This document shows positions 35,207 through 44,375 of a stretch of DNA of 64,000 nucleotides, one piece after another. How positions within the stretch are numbered: the first letter of the stretch is position 1; every line of letters begins with the position of its first letter. The notes below the pieces were generated by a model that saw only the letters and a program-made list of their open reading frames with translations, was not told the origin of the DNA and ran no database searches. Origin of the DNA: SYFY01 sp031385325 (lineage in GTDB: Bacteria; Pseudomonadota; Gammaproteobacteria; Pseudomonadales; Azotimanducaceae). The translations under genes and the position numbers were made by a program. The DNA is taken from contig JANNBJ010000026.1 in assembly GCA_031385325.1 (NCBI GenBank), forward strand, positions 1 to 64,000, in the 5' to 3' direction.

Positions 35207-37362
35207 TCGAACATCAACTTACGGTTCTGGTTGTCGATGATGACGAAGACGCCTGCGCCATCATGTCTGCCGCGCTCGGCAAGGCTGGTTTTGCCACTCG
35301 GGTAGCGCACTCAGGATCAGCAGCGCTGACGGAGTTTCGCAGATTGGTGCCAGACATGGTCATGCTCGACGTCGACATGCCGGACATCGATGGCCATGCC
35401 GTATGCTCAATCTTGCGCCTTGAAGCCGACCCGCTTATACCGATCGTCATGGTCACTGGCATGGACGACTTGAAGTCAATCGAGCTGGCATACCAGAACG
35501 GCGCAACCGACTTCATTGCCAAACCCGTCAACTGGGGTCTGGTAGGACATCGGGTACGTTATCTGTTTCGTGGTTTTCAGGCCGCACTGACACTGCGAAA
35601 CGCCGAGGCCCGTCATGCCGGAGTTCTCGACGCAATCCCCGATCTGTTATTCGAAGTCGACCAGACCGGACGGTGCATCGACTGTCGAATACCCTCATCC
35701 CATGTTCTGAGCTCTTACGCCCGTTCGTTTACTGACAAGTCATTCAACGATATTCTCGATCCGGAAGCCGCCGCAGTCTGCAATCTCGCACTCAGTGATG
35801 CGCTTCGTGACGGTCACTCAGAGGGCGCGCAGTTCAGCATTGAACTGGACAATCGAATAACGTGGTTCGAGCTGTCGGTTTCCCGCAAGCCAGACACTCG
35901 CGCGGACCAAAGCTCCGTCATCATGCTCGCCAGGGACATCACCGAACGCCGAGCCATTCACGAGCGCGTAACCCGGTTGGCCTTTTATGATGAGTTGACT
36001 GGTCTGCCCAATCGGCAGTCCTTTCTGCAACGCGTGGACAAGGAAATTCGCAGGGCGAGCCTGTCAAATCGTCAGCTGGCCGTCCTCTTCATGGATCTGG
36101 ATGGGTTCAAGAACGTTAACGATACGCTGGGGCATGCTTCCGGAGACGTCCTGCTCAAGTGGACTGCCGAACGACTGAAAGAATGCCTGCGACCCGGAGA
36201 TCTGGTCAGCCGAGCCTCCAATCTGCCAAGCAACCAGTTGCTCGCATTGGTAGACGACATTGAAATCGCCCGCCTCGGCGGTGACGAGTTCACTGTATTG
36301 ATTCTCGAAGTCCAGCAAGCTCAGGATGCGATGGGTGTCGCCAGACGCATCGTTGACACCATGCGCCGACCCTTTGTGCTCGAAGGGCGTCAGATCACGT
36401 TGACGACAAGCATCGGCATAGCGGTTTACCCGGCAGATGGCGTTGATGGCGCGACGCTCTTGAAGCACGCCGATACGGCCATGTACCACGCCAAGCGAAC
36501 CGGCCGCGACAACGCCAAGCTCTACAGCTCTGCACTCACGCGCGAGATCACGCAACGAATCGAACTTGAGACAAGCTTGCGAACGGCGCTGGAAAAGGAC
36601 GAATTTCATCTCGTCTATCAACCTCAGATCGAACTGACCAGCGGACGAACGTCCTCAGTCGAGGCGCTGATTCGATGGGAGCACCCAACCCGAGGATTGA
36701 TACCACCACTCGACTTCATTCCGATGGCAGAGGAAACCGGGCTGATCGAGCGCATCGGTGAATGGGTGCTGAAAACTGCCATCAGGGACACCAAACAATG
36801 GGTAAGTGCCGGTTCAGACATCATCGTCGCGGTGAATCTCTCTCCGGTCCAGTTTGCCAATCCGGATCTGGCACAGCACATACTCTCAATCCTTGCGGAC
36901 GCTGATCTGCCACCCAAGCACCTCGAAATAGAAGTGACGGAAAGCACGCTGATGGAAAATTCAGTCAGCATCCGGGAAACGTTGCGGACGCTGCGACAGC
37001 AAGGCGTGCACATAGCGCTGGATGACTTTGGCACGGGGTACTCTTCTCTGGCCTACCTGACCCGCATGCCGATTTCGCGTATCAAGGTTGATCGATGTTT
37101 TGTGAGTGACCTCATGAATGACGTCGAAAGCGTGGCGATCGTCAGAGCGGTCCTCGCCATGGCACACAGCCTTGGCATGGTGGTAACCGCAGAAGGCGTG
37201 GAAACTGAAGCTCAAGCCGCCTTGCTTGAATCGATGGCGTGCGACGCCCAACAGGGTTTTTACTACAGCAAACCCGTACCCGCCGCTGACATCCCATCGT
37301 TGCTTGCAACGCCGTGGATGCTCCCGAATTACAGCCAACTGAAATCCACTTCGAATCGATAA
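35203..37362 (+). CDS. Response regulator with receiver, GGDEF and EAL domains
   Basis: A 719-aa c-di-GMP enzyme. The receiver domain (residues about 8-120) has the acidic pair in VVDDDED and phospho-acceptor D56 in MLDVDMP. A PAS-like linker (about 135-245) leads into a GGDEF domain with intact RLGGDEF, preceded by an insertion of about 18 residues, and then an EAL domain with EALIRW, DDFGTGYSSL and VTAEGVET intact. It could therefore both make and degrade c-di-GMP. Its ATG overlaps the stop of the hybrid kinase, so this kinase is the likely phosphate donor. Confidence 0.93.
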   Translation: MIEHQLTVLVVDDDEDACAIMSAALGKAGFATRVAHSGSAALTEFRRLVPDMVMLDVDMPDIDGHAVCSILRLEADPLIPIVMVTGMDDLKSIELAYQNGATDFIAKPVNWGLVGHRVRYLFRGFQAALTLRNAEARHAGVLDAIPDLLFEVDQTGRCIDCRIPSSHVLSSYARSFTDKSFNDILDPEAAAVCNLALSDALRDGHSEGAQFSIELDNRITWFELSVSRKPDTRADQSSVIMLARDITERRAIHERVTRLAFYDELTGLPNRQSFLQRVDKEIRRASLSNRQLAVLFMDLDGFKNVNDTLGHASGDVLLKWTAERLKECLRPGDLVSRASNLPSNQLLALVDDIEIARLGGDEFTVLILEVQQAQDAMGVARRIVDTMRRPFVLEGRQITLTTSIGIAVYPADGVDGATLLKHADTAMYHAKRTGRDNAKLYSSALTREITQRIELETSLRTALEKDEFHLVYQPQIELTSGRTSSVEALIRWEHPTRGLIPPLDFIPMAEETGLIERIGEWVLKTAIRDTKQWVSAGSDIIVAVNLSPVQFANPDLAQHILSILADADLPPKHLEIEVTESTLMENSVSIRETLRTLRQQGVHIALDDFGTGYSSLAYLTRMPISRIKVDRCFVSDLMNDVESVAIVRAVLAMAHSLGMVVTAEGVETEAQAALLESMACDAQQGFYYSKPVPAADIPSLLATPWMLPNYSQLKSTSNR

Positions 37363-37431
37363 GGACTCGATCAGCTAATCACGGCATACTCCGTTCGGAC
37401 TCAACTCAAACAACAAGACCGAGACGAACAC

Positions 37432-38289
37432 ATGATCCAGTGGAAGATTGGCGACGTCACCATCAGCCGCGTCGTCGAAATGGAAATGCCCGTTCCTTAC
37501 CATCCTGATCACAGCTTCATCAAACAGGCAGCGCCTGAAGTGCTGCGGGAAATGCCTTGGTTGTTTCCACACTTCGTCACTGATGACGGCGCATTGAAGT
37601 TGTCGATTCATGCTCTCGTAGTGGAAGCACCCGGCTTGCGACTCGTCGTCGACACCTGTGTCGGCAACGACAAACCTCGTTCGCTGCTGGGTGGTCAATC
37701 ACTGCACACCGGTTTTCTGAAGAGTCTGGCGGACGCGGGTTGCCCGGCAGACTCCGTCAATGCGGTCATCTGCACGCACCTGCACGTGGACCATGTTGGC
37801 TGGAATACGATGCTGGTGGACGGCAAGTGGGTGCCAACCTTTGCCAACGCCCGCTACCTGATCGGCAAGCAGGAGTTTGCGCACTGGAGCGCCGAAGGCG
37901 ACGAAGAACAACAGACCATTCTCGGTGATTCCATCAAGCCGATCTTCGACCAGGGTCTGGTTGATCTGGTCGAGATGAACCATGTCATCTCACCAGAAAT
38001 TCGCCTTACACCAACGCCGGGCCACACACCCGGTCACGTCAGTGTTCTGATCGAGTCGAAAGGTGAACGCGCGATGATCACCGGCGACATGCTGCACCAT
38101 CCCTGCCAGTTCGGTCACCCTGAGTGGTCACCGACTTTTGACAGTGACCCCGTCGCCGGCGCGGGCATGCGCCGGGTCGTGATGGAAACCGTCGCGGATC
38201 AGCCGATCCTCGTGATCGGCACTCATTTTGCTGCACCAACCGGTGGACATGTCCGTCGCGACGGCAACGCATTCCGCTTCGACGTCTGA
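37432..38289 (+). CDS. MBL-fold metallohydrolase
   Basis: A 285-aa metallo-beta-lactamase-fold hydrolase. The metal motif is CTHLHVDHVGWN (HxHxDH), with later ligands in TPGHTPGHVSV and in the TGDMLHHPCQF and GTHFAAPTGGHV segments. No signal peptide is seen, so it is cytoplasmic. This broad group includes lactonases and other ester or thioester hydrolases; the substrate is unknown. It is the last plus-strand gene before the convergent OYE-family gene, with a strong hairpin between them. Confidence 0.9.
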   Translation: MIQWKIGDVTISRVVEMEMPVPYHPDHSFIKQAAPEVLREMPWLFPHFVTDDGALKLSIHALVVEAPGLRLVVDTCVGNDKPRSLLGGQSLHTGFLKSLADAGCPADSVNAVICTHLHVDHVGWNTMLVDGKWVPTFANARYLIGKQEFAHWSAEGDEEQQTILGDSIKPIFDQGLVDLVEMNHVISPEIRLTPTPGHTPGHVSVLIESKGERAMITGDMLHHPCQFGHPEWSPTFDSDPVAGAGMRRVVMETVADQPILVIGTHFAAPTGGHVRRDGNAFRFDV

Positions 38290-38337
38290 TTCACCGGTTG
38301 CCTTTCCGCCACTTTCCGAACCTCCCCTTTGGGCGCA

Positions 38338-38363
38338 CGTTGGCAGGCTTCAGCCTGCCGACG
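38338..38363. terminator. Hairpin at the MBL/OYE convergent junction
   Basis: CGTTGGCAGGC-TTCA-GCCTGCCGACG forms an 11-bp stem with one G-T wobble and a 4-nt loop. The loop contains the minus-strand TGA stop (38350-38352) of the OYE-family gene. There is no long T-run, so it may be a bidirectional pause or rho-assisted terminator. Confidence 0.55.
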
Positions 38364-39441
38364 CCTCATCTGCAACGAACCCCTTCCAGTTGCCCATGTA
38401 GTTGATGAAGGTAGGGCTCAGTCCTTCGTTGGCAAGGTACGCCCGACTCACGGGGGGCCTTCGTGGCGTGAATCCGGAATTGGATTGCAGTTGTGTCGGA
38501 TAGTCGTGATGAAGAATCGCCACTCGGCCGAGCAACACAAAATCTGCACCGTGTTCGAGCGCTCGTTGTGCATCGGCGGGATTATGGATCTTGCCGGCAA
38601 CACCAACCGGCACGCCCTTTCGATCCAGATCTGCAAACCAGCTGATCAGTGGCAACGACTTGAAAGCTTCTTCTTCGGGCAGCTTGAAACAGTCCCACAG
38701 GGAGAGATCAAGATAGTCGATCAGGCCTGAATCGATCAGCTGTTGTGAAAACGCGCGGATTTCACTCAGCTGCATGCCAAAGCGTTCGGGTGACAGACGA
38801 ATGCCCACATTGAAGTCAGGTCGGCATACGGCTCTAATGCCGTGCAGGATGTCCATGATCAATCGACTTCGATTGGCCAGCGAGCCACCAAAGCGATCGG
38901 TGCGCTGATTGGATTCCGGGCTCAGGAACTGGCACAGGATGTAGCCATGCGCGCCGTGCAGTTCAACGCCTTGAAAACCAGCCTGCTCGGCACGTTTGGC
39001 AGCGGCAATGAAATCGGCGCCAAGCGCTTCTACTTCCGCCGTTGAAAGGCCACGTGCGCCGGTAGACGGATCATCTGAGGGGCACACCGGATCCTGCCCG
39101 ACCAGAGCTTTCGGCGAACGATTGCCGGCGTGGTGCAATTGCACGATGGCGAGGCTGTCATGGCCTTTGATGGTGCGGGCGAGACTCGTCAGTCCGTTGA
39201 CATGCTGCTCACCAAATATGCCGAGCTGACCGGGAAAACCCTGACCAACCGCCTGCACATGCGCCGCACAGGTCATCGTCGCGCCAAACCCGCCTTTGGC
39301 GCGCAATGTGAGCCAATGGTGCTCCTCATCAGACAAGCGTCCATCCGCATGACTTTGACTGTTGGTCAGAGGTGCCAGCATGAAGCGGTTTTTCATGGCC
39401 GGTCCACGCGGGAAACTCAGCGGTTCAAACAGTTGGCTCAA
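38350..39441 (-). CDS. NADH:flavin oxidoreductase, old yellow enzyme family
   Basis: A 363-aa FMN-dependent TIM barrel of the OYE family, which reduces C=C bonds of enones or related substrates. Family segments are LFEPLSFPRGPAMKNRFMLAPLTNSQ, the active-site region GVELHGAHGYILCQFLSPESNQRTDRFGGSLANRSRL (the H-x-x-H-G-x-x-x-x-x-Q-F-L-S-P pattern) and the phosphate loop KIHNPADAQRAL. Start is the first Met. It converges with the MBL gene. Confidence 0.92.
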   Translation of the reverse strand: MSQLFEPLSFPRGPAMKNRFMLAPLTNSQSHADGRLSDEEHHWLTLRAKGGFGATMTCAAHVQAVGQGFPGQLGIFGEQHVNGLTSLARTIKGHDSLAIVQLHHAGNRSPKALVGQDPVCPSDDPSTGARGLSTAEVEALGADFIAAAKRAEQAGFQGVELHGAHGYILCQFLSPESNQRTDRFGGSLANRSRLIMDILHGIRAVCRPDFNVGIRLSPERFGMQLSEIRAFSQQLIDSGLIDYLDLSLWDCFKLPEEEAFKSLPLISWFADLDRKGVPVGVAGKIHNPADAQRALEHGADFVLLGRVAILHHDYPTQLQSNSGFTPRRPPVSRAYLANEGLSPTFINYMGNWKGFVADEASAG

Positions 39442-39554
39442 GATTGCTCCCGGTCTGGAAAAAAGCCGTGCATTCTACATGCCGGATTGGTATCTGGAAG
39501 GACACGGTCGACTGTGTTTACATGCGTCCACTTCGTGACCCAGGATTTCTCACC

Positions 39555-39860
39555 ATGCCCGGCAGCATCAGTGTTTTGCAGACTTTCAAGATGTTGGCGC
39601 TGGTTACTGCACTGACGTCGCTCTCAGCCTGCGCAGGACGCATGAATGGCAGAGTGCAATGCGACAATCTGGTCGACTCTGCCTGGAAAGAACTGGATCT
39701 GGCCAAGGCACAGGGGCTTGATGGCACGGTGAGCTACACCAAGGCTGCGAGCCTGATTGCCGCAGCAAAAGGCCAGCAGGTAATCGAGCGTTTCCCCAGC
39801 TGTATCAACAAGGCCAAACGAGCTCGGGTTTACATCGCGCAATCGCGCGCCGGCCGGTAG
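39555..39860 (+). CDS. Small predicted lipoprotein
   Basis: From the Met at 39555 this is a 101-aa protein with a signal peptide (FKMLALVTALTSLSAC) ending in a lipobox-like LSAC, then a short mature domain: GRMNGRVQCDNLVDSAWKELDLAKAQGLDGTVSY. The helical content and K-A-A-S-L-I-A-A-A-K repeat style suggest a small helical domain. The start is uncertain, with in-frame Mets nearby. No function is known. It converges with the cupin gene 13 bp away. Confidence 0.6.
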   Translation: MPGSISVLQTFKMLALVTALTSLSACAGRMNGRVQCDNLVDSAWKELDLAKAQGLDGTVSYTKAASLIAAAKGQQVIERFPSCINKAKRARVYIAQSRAGR

Positions 39861-39873
39861 AGGGCGGACACCA

Positions 39874-40560
39874 TCAGCGGGATGTCGGCACCAAGGCTCC
39901 GAGCGGTGATGCGTCGAGATCTGCCCAATGCAGGTTTACCGGCCCGCCGCAGCTGAACAGGACAAACTCGACGCCGTCCGGTCCTGGCTCTTCCGGCCCA
40001 TAACTGTAACCGCCTTTCACCTGCCGAATATCTCCGGTGTAGTACTGCCCTTCAAATCCGAAACGCATGTCACCTGCCATGATGAAATAGAGCGTGTCGT
40101 AATCGTGCCAGTGTTCTCCAGCCGTATAGCTGGGAACAAATCGTGTCCGCAAGGCAGACAGGCCTCCATCAAGAAGTACTTGCACAGGCTGTGTCGGTCG
40201 ACCCACGGGATCGACAAATTCCTGCCACGGTTTGGCATCGCTCGCGATGTGCAGCGAAGCGGCCTGCGGTTGCAGGTTCAATGGCAAATCAAGTTGGGAC
40301 CACGAACAACCCGATTCACCGGCGGTGATTTTCAACCCATGTCTGCGCCAGATGAGATCACCACGACCCAGGCGGGTGCCGTCCTCGAGTGACGAAGTGC
40401 CTGTCTGCACCAGCGCAAAGCCAATAAAATCGGTGCTGATCCCCGGGTTCAGGCGGATCGCCGAAACAGGAAACGGGTAGCTGAGCAGTGATTGTCGCTG
40501 CACGCCAGGAACCATCGGCTGCCAGTCCAGTTGACCAGGTGAAACGTGTTGCCAGCTCAA
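39874..40560 (-). CDS. Cupin-domain protein
   Basis: A 228-aa protein with a C-terminal cupin. The first cupin motif is in TAGEHWHDYDTLYFIMAGDMRFGFEG (G-x-x-H-x-H then the E/D position) and the second in GGYSYGPEEPGPDGVEFVLF. The N-terminal half also looks beta-rich, so a bicupin is possible. Cupins bind a metal ion and act as dioxygenases, isomerases or storage proteins; the reaction here is unknown. It overlaps the SDR gene upstream by 4 bp and is probably co-translated with it. Confidence 0.75.
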   Translation of the reverse strand: MSWQHVSPGQLDWQPMVPGVQRQSLLSYPFPVSAIRLNPGISTDFIGFALVQTGTSSLEDGTRLGRGDLIWRRHGLKITAGESGCSWSQLDLPLNLQPQAASLHIASDAKPWQEFVDPVGRPTQPVQVLLDGGLSALRTRFVPSYTAGEHWHDYDTLYFIMAGDMRFGFEGQYYTGDIRQVKGGYSYGPEEPGPDGVEFVLFSCGGPVNLHWADLDASPLGALVPTSR

Positions 40561-41333
40561 GCGAGTGATCCTCCGTCGACAGAAAGTATCGCGCCGTTGC
40601 AGTAGGTCGCATCGACCGCCAGGAAGTAGATCGCATCGGCAATCTCCGCTGCCGTGCCGGGACGACCCATGGGGGAAACCATGTATCTCGTTGTTTCATT
40701 GGCAAACGGATTGAGCTCTGAATCGAGCACCGAACTCACCATCTCCGTATCGACAAAACCCGGTGCAATCACATTGCTGCGCACGCCAAAGCGCCCATAC
40801 GCCTTGGCCAGCGAACGCGTCAGGTTGACGATGCCGGCTTTCGCAGTGGCGTAGGTATGCGCATCATCCATGCCCTTGAGACCACCACCACTCGATACGT
40901 TGACGATGCTCCCGCTGCCTTGCGTGCAAAAATGCTGGAGCGCCGCATGACACAGGAAATACACCGAATCCAGGTTGATACGTAGCACCTCCCGCCACTG
41001 TTCGGCTGAGGTGTCCTTCAACGCTGACATGGAACCCGGATTCGTTATTCCATAGTTCCAGCCAACACCTGCATTGTTGACAAGCCAGCCAAAACCACCG
41101 CGATCACAGGCTCGCTGCACGAGCAACCGGGCCGTACTTTCAAGACCGACATCACCACTCACGGCACTGACGCGGTGAGCATGGTCGCCAGCCATTGTTT
41201 TGGTCTCATCGAGTGCTGACTGGCGTCGGCCATTGGCGATCACATTGAATCCGGCTTGCGCAAATCGCAGTGCAGTGGCGCGACCGATTCCACTTCCGGC
41301 CCCGGTCACGATTACTGTTCGTTGTCCTGTCAT
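40557..41333 (-). CDS. SDR-family NAD(P)-dependent oxidoreductase
   Basis: A 258-aa short-chain dehydrogenase: TVIVTGAGSGIGRATALRFA, VNNAGVGWN, NVSSGGG and the catalytic Y-x-x-x-K in YATAKAGIVNLTRSLA. NGRRQ at the end of beta 2 suggests NADP(H). It is the first gene of a two-gene unit with the cupin, diverging from the PPOX-fold gene. The substrate is unknown. Confidence 0.92.
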   Translation of the reverse strand: MTGQRTVIVTGAGSGIGRATALRFAQAGFNVIANGRRQSALDETKTMAGDHAHRVSAVSGDVGLESTARLLVQRACDRGGFGWLVNNAGVGWNYGITNPGSMSALKDTSAEQWREVLRINLDSVYFLCHAALQHFCTQGSGSIVNVSSGGGLKGMDDAHTYATAKAGIVNLTRSLAKAYGRFGVRSNVIAPGFVDTEMVSSVLDSELNPFANETTRYMVSPMGRPGTAAEIADAIYFLAVDATYCNGAILSVDGGSLA

Positions 41334-41471
41334 CAGTTTCCTCCTTCAAACTTGGTGAGCTACCCTAAGTCAATAAACGCCATCATAGTTCAGCAGTTGC
41401 GACACCCGGTAAGTCACTCGACCGACGGCCGGGAAGTGCGCACAATCCGGATCTCATACTGGAGATGTTCG

Positions 41472-41933
41472 ATGACCACGCAATTCAAGGACCTCGAAGC
41501 CAAATTCCATGAGATCACACAGCGCATCGTCTGGTGTACGGTTGCGACGGTGGATACCCAAGGTCGGCCTCGCTCACGGATGCTGCATCCGGTATGGGAC
41601 GGCGCCACCGGCTGGATCGCTACCGGCAGGCATTCCCACAAGGCCAAACATCTGTTGGCCAACCCCTATGTTTCCCTGACTTACTGGGATCCAAAACACG
41701 AACAGACGATGATCGACTGCAAGGCCGAGTGGCAGGATGATCTGGAAACCAGGGCGTGGCTTTGGAAGCTGCTCAAAACCACGCCTGAGCCGGTCGGCTA
41801 TGACCCGGCCGCGTTCTGGCCATCCCATGAAGATGCGAGCTTTGGCGCGCTGAAGCTCACACCATGGCGGCTTGAGGTGTGGTCGCTCGGTGCGATGGCA
41901 CAGGGCAAACCGGCTGAAGTCTGGCGCCCATAG
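41472..41933 (+). CDS. PPOX/FDOR split-barrel protein, candidate F420 or FMN enzyme
   Basis: A 153-aa split-barrel protein of the pyridoxamine-phosphate-oxidase-like superfamily: FHEITQRIVWCTVATVDTQGRPRSRMLHPVWDG, IATGRHSHKAKHLLANPYVSLTYWD and the C-terminal LTPWRLEVWSLG. Many relatives in F420-producing bacteria bind F420, FMN or haem. Start at the Met following GGAGATG; the frame extends upstream without homology. It lies 54 bp upstream of npdG in the same direction, so it may be read with the F420 operon. Confidence 0.78.
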   Translation: MTTQFKDLEAKFHEITQRIVWCTVATVDTQGRPRSRMLHPVWDGATGWIATGRHSHKAKHLLANPYVSLTYWDPKHEQTMIDCKAEWQDDLETRAWLWKLLKTTPEPVGYDPAAFWPSHEDASFGALKLTPWRLEVWSLGAMAQGKPAEVWRP

Positions 41934-41987
41934 CTGTAACTGCTCCACACGGGCATAATCCCGCGCTTTTCGTTGACAGAGGATTCC

Positions 41988-42650
41988 ATGGCCAAAGAAA
42001 CAATCGCCATTCTCGGTGGTACCGGTGATCTCGGTACCGGTCTTGCCATTCGATGGTCGAAGGCTGGTTACAAGATTGTCATCGGCTCGCGCACGATGGA
42101 GAAGGCCCAGGCGGCAGTCGAAGCGCTGAAAAAAATCAGCCCGCAGACACCGGCAGAAGCCATGGAAAACACGGCAGCGGCAGCCGCGGGTGACATCGTC
42201 GTGCTCACCGTGCCTGCAGAACATCAACTTTCGACGCTCGGTTCCGTCAAGGAACATCTGCAAGGCAAGATCCTGATCGACGTCACCGTCCCGCTCGTTC
42301 CGCCGAAGGTTGGCACCGTGCAGTTGCCACCCGAAGGTAGCGCAGGCAAACGAGCGCAACTGTTCCTCGGCGAGAACGTTTCGGTGGTCACCGCATTTCA
42401 GAACATCGCGGCGCACCTGTTGCAGGAAGACGTGCAGATCGAATGTGATGTCCTGGTGGCTGGCAACAAAAAAGCAGCACGCGAACGTGTGGTTGAGTTG
42501 ATCACGGAAGCAGGCATGCGAGGCTGGCACGCGGGTCCCATCGAAAACTCCGCTGCGGCCGAAGCCCTGACCTCGATCCTGATCCAGATCAACCGTTCGG
42601 GCATCCTGTCGCACGCTGGCATCAAGATCGTCGGCCAGTCGGATCACTGA
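41988..42650 (+). CDS. npdG: F420H2:NADP+ oxidoreductase (NpdG/Fno)
   Basis: A 220-aa Rossmann protein: TIAILGGTGDLGTGLAIRWSKAGY (loop GGTGDLG at 10-16), VIGSRTMEKAQ (Ser-Arg for the NADP 2'-phosphate), VVLTVPAEHQ and KILIDVTVPLVPP. NpdG passes hydride between NADPH and F420 and supplies reduced F420 to dependent enzymes. The Met at 41988 follows AGAGGA. It is the first of five consecutive F420 genes, one base before cofE. Confidence 0.9.
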   Translation: MAKETIAILGGTGDLGTGLAIRWSKAGYKIVIGSRTMEKAQAAVEALKKISPQTPAEAMENTAAAAAGDIVVLTVPAEHQLSTLGSVKEHLQGKILIDVTVPLVPPKVGTVQLPPEGSAGKRAQLFLGENVSVVTAFQNIAAHLLQEDVQIECDVLVAGNKKAARERVVELITEAGMRGWHAGPIENSAAAEALTSILIQINRSGILSHAGIKIVGQSDH

Positions 42651-42651
42651 C

Positions 42652-43410
42652 ATGCCGATGCACGTCATCGCACTGGAAGGATTGCCGATGGTTCAGCCTG
42701 GTGATGACCTCGCCACCCTGCTGCTCAATACCATCGGCGAACTGGGTATCGAACTGGTCGATGGCGACATCTTCTGCCTCGCGCAGAAGATCGTGTCCAA
42801 AGCCGAAGGACGACAGATCAAGCTGGCGGACGTGACTGCCAGCCCTGAAGCGGAAGCTCTCGGTCTCGAGTCAGAAAAAGATCCGCGCATGGTCCAGCTC
42901 ATCCTCGATGAGAGCACTGACATCCTGCGCAAACGTCCCGGCGCATTGATCGTTCGGCACAAACTCGGGTTTGTCGGCGCCAATGCGGGGATCGATCAAT
43001 CGAATATCGATCACAGTGCGGGAGAGTCCGCGCTCCTGTTGCCGGTCGATCCGGATGCCTCGGCAGCAAGACTGCGTGAGGACCTGATGAAGGCCGTGGG
43101 TCGCAAGCTCGCCGTCATCATCACCGATTCTCACAACCGACCCTGGCGCCTCGGTACGATCGGCTCGGCCATCGGCTCGGCTGGTGTGCGTGTACTGCAG
43201 GATCATCGAGGTGGGCAGGATATCTTCGGGCGAGAACTGAAGGTCACCCTCATCAACCGGGCTGACGCGATCGCAACTGCTGCGACGCTGATGATGGGCG
43301 AAACGATCGAACGCCTGCCAGCAGTGCTGGTTCGCGGCCTGCCCGCAGACAATACACAAGACACCGCAAGCCTTATCAACCGGCCGCTTGAAGAAGACCT
43401 GTTCCGCTGA
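42652..43410 (+). CDS. cofE: Coenzyme F420-0:L-glutamate ligase (CofE)
   Basis: A 252-aa CofE domain protein that adds glutamate residues to F420-0 with GTP. Typical segments are DGDIFCLAQKIVSKAEGR, IVRHKLGFVGANAGIDQSNI, LLPVDPDASAARLREDLM and VIITDSHNRPWRLGTIGSAIGSAG. It lacks the C-terminal nitroreductase-like FbiB domain of mycobacteria. Its stop overlaps the cofD start (TGATG). Confidence 0.93.
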   Translation: MPMHVIALEGLPMVQPGDDLATLLLNTIGELGIELVDGDIFCLAQKIVSKAEGRQIKLADVTASPEAEALGLESEKDPRMVQLILDESTDILRKRPGALIVRHKLGFVGANAGIDQSNIDHSAGESALLLPVDPDASAARLREDLMKAVGRKLAVIITDSHNRPWRLGTIGSAIGSAGVRVLQDHRGGQDIFGRELKVTLINRADAIATAATLMMGETIERLPAVLVRGLPADNTQDTASLINRPLEEDLFR

Positions 43411-44339
43411 TGGGACGATATCTGGCCATCACCGGTGGTGTCGGTGGCGCCAAACTGGCATTGGGCCTTGCGCATGTCCTGCCCCCCGACGAAGTCCTGT
43501 TTGTCGTCAATACCGGGGATGACTTCGAACATCTCGGGCTGACCATCTGTCCCGACATCGACACACTCACCTACACGCTGGCTGACTTATCGAACAAGGA
43601 ACTGGGTTGGGGGCGAGGCGACGAGAGCTGGCATTTTCTCGAGACGCTGCAAGCACTCGGTGGCGAGGCATGGTTCAAGCTCGGTGATCGCGATCTCGCC
43701 CTGCATCTCCACCGCACCCAACGATTGAAGCAGGGGGCAACCCTGTCCGAGGTGACCGCCGAACTGGCAACTCGGCTTGGAATCCGGCATCGTTTTGTCC
43801 CGATGACCGATTCGCCAGTTCGCACCATCGTCGACACGAACGATGGTCCGCTGGCGTTTCAACACTATTTTGTCCGGGATCGCTGCGCACCCGCGGTGAC
43901 CGGGTTTCGTTTTGCCGGCATCGAACAGGCACGCCCGGCGCCGGCCATTCTCGACTGGCTTGGCGCGTGTGACGGCGTGATCATCTGTCCGTCCAATCCT
44001 TTTGTTTCTGTCGACCCGGTGCTGTCTGTACCCGGTATGAGGGAGGCGCTGTCGAAGGTTCCCGTGGTCGCGGTGTCGCCGATTGTCGGGGGTACGGCCA
44101 TCAAAGGCCCAACCGCCAAGATGATGGCAGAACTGAAAGTCCCGGCCACTGCGGCTCAGGTGGCCAGCCACTACGCCGGTCTGCTGGACGGCTTTATCCT
44201 CGATGAGGCTGACAGGGCGCTGCACGGCACGCTGGGCATGCCAACTGTAGTCACTCAAAGTGTCATGCTAACGTTAGAGGACAGGATCGATCTGGCTCGT
44301 GTTGCCCTGCGTTTTCTGGACGACCTGAAGAGCCGATAA
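43410..44339 (+). CDS. cofD: 2-phospho-L-lactate transferase (CofD/FbiA)
   Basis: A 309-aa CofD-family enzyme that joins FO to the activated phospho-acid to give F420-0 or its dehydro form. Signatures are YLAITGGVGGAKLALGLAHVL (8-14 loop), VNTGDDFEHLGLTICPDIDT, DESWHFLETLQALGGEAWFKLGDRDLALHLHRT, CPSNPFVSVDPVLSVPG and VAVSPIVGGTAIKGPTAKMMAEL. Normal length. Confidence 0.95.
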   Translation: MGRYLAITGGVGGAKLALGLAHVLPPDEVLFVVNTGDDFEHLGLTICPDIDTLTYTLADLSNKELGWGRGDESWHFLETLQALGGEAWFKLGDRDLALHLHRTQRLKQGATLSEVTAELATRLGIRHRFVPMTDSPVRTIVDTNDGPLAFQHYFVRDRCAPAVTGFRFAGIEQARPAPAILDWLGACDGVIICPSNPFVSVDPVLSVPGMREALSKVPVVAVSPIVGGTAIKGPTAKMMAELKVPATAAQVASHYAGLLDGFILDEADRALHGTLGMPTVVTQSVMLTLEDRIDLARVALRFLDDLKSR

Positions 44340-44375
44340 ACCCTCCCTGCGGCAAGTCCGCGCCAGGAGCTACCA

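Noticed and set aside
41574..42668. Minus-strand frame of 364 codons opposite the PPOX-fold and npdG genes
   Set aside because: The plus strand carries clear family motifs over the same bases. The reverse frame has no recognised motif and is typical of high-GC shadow frames.
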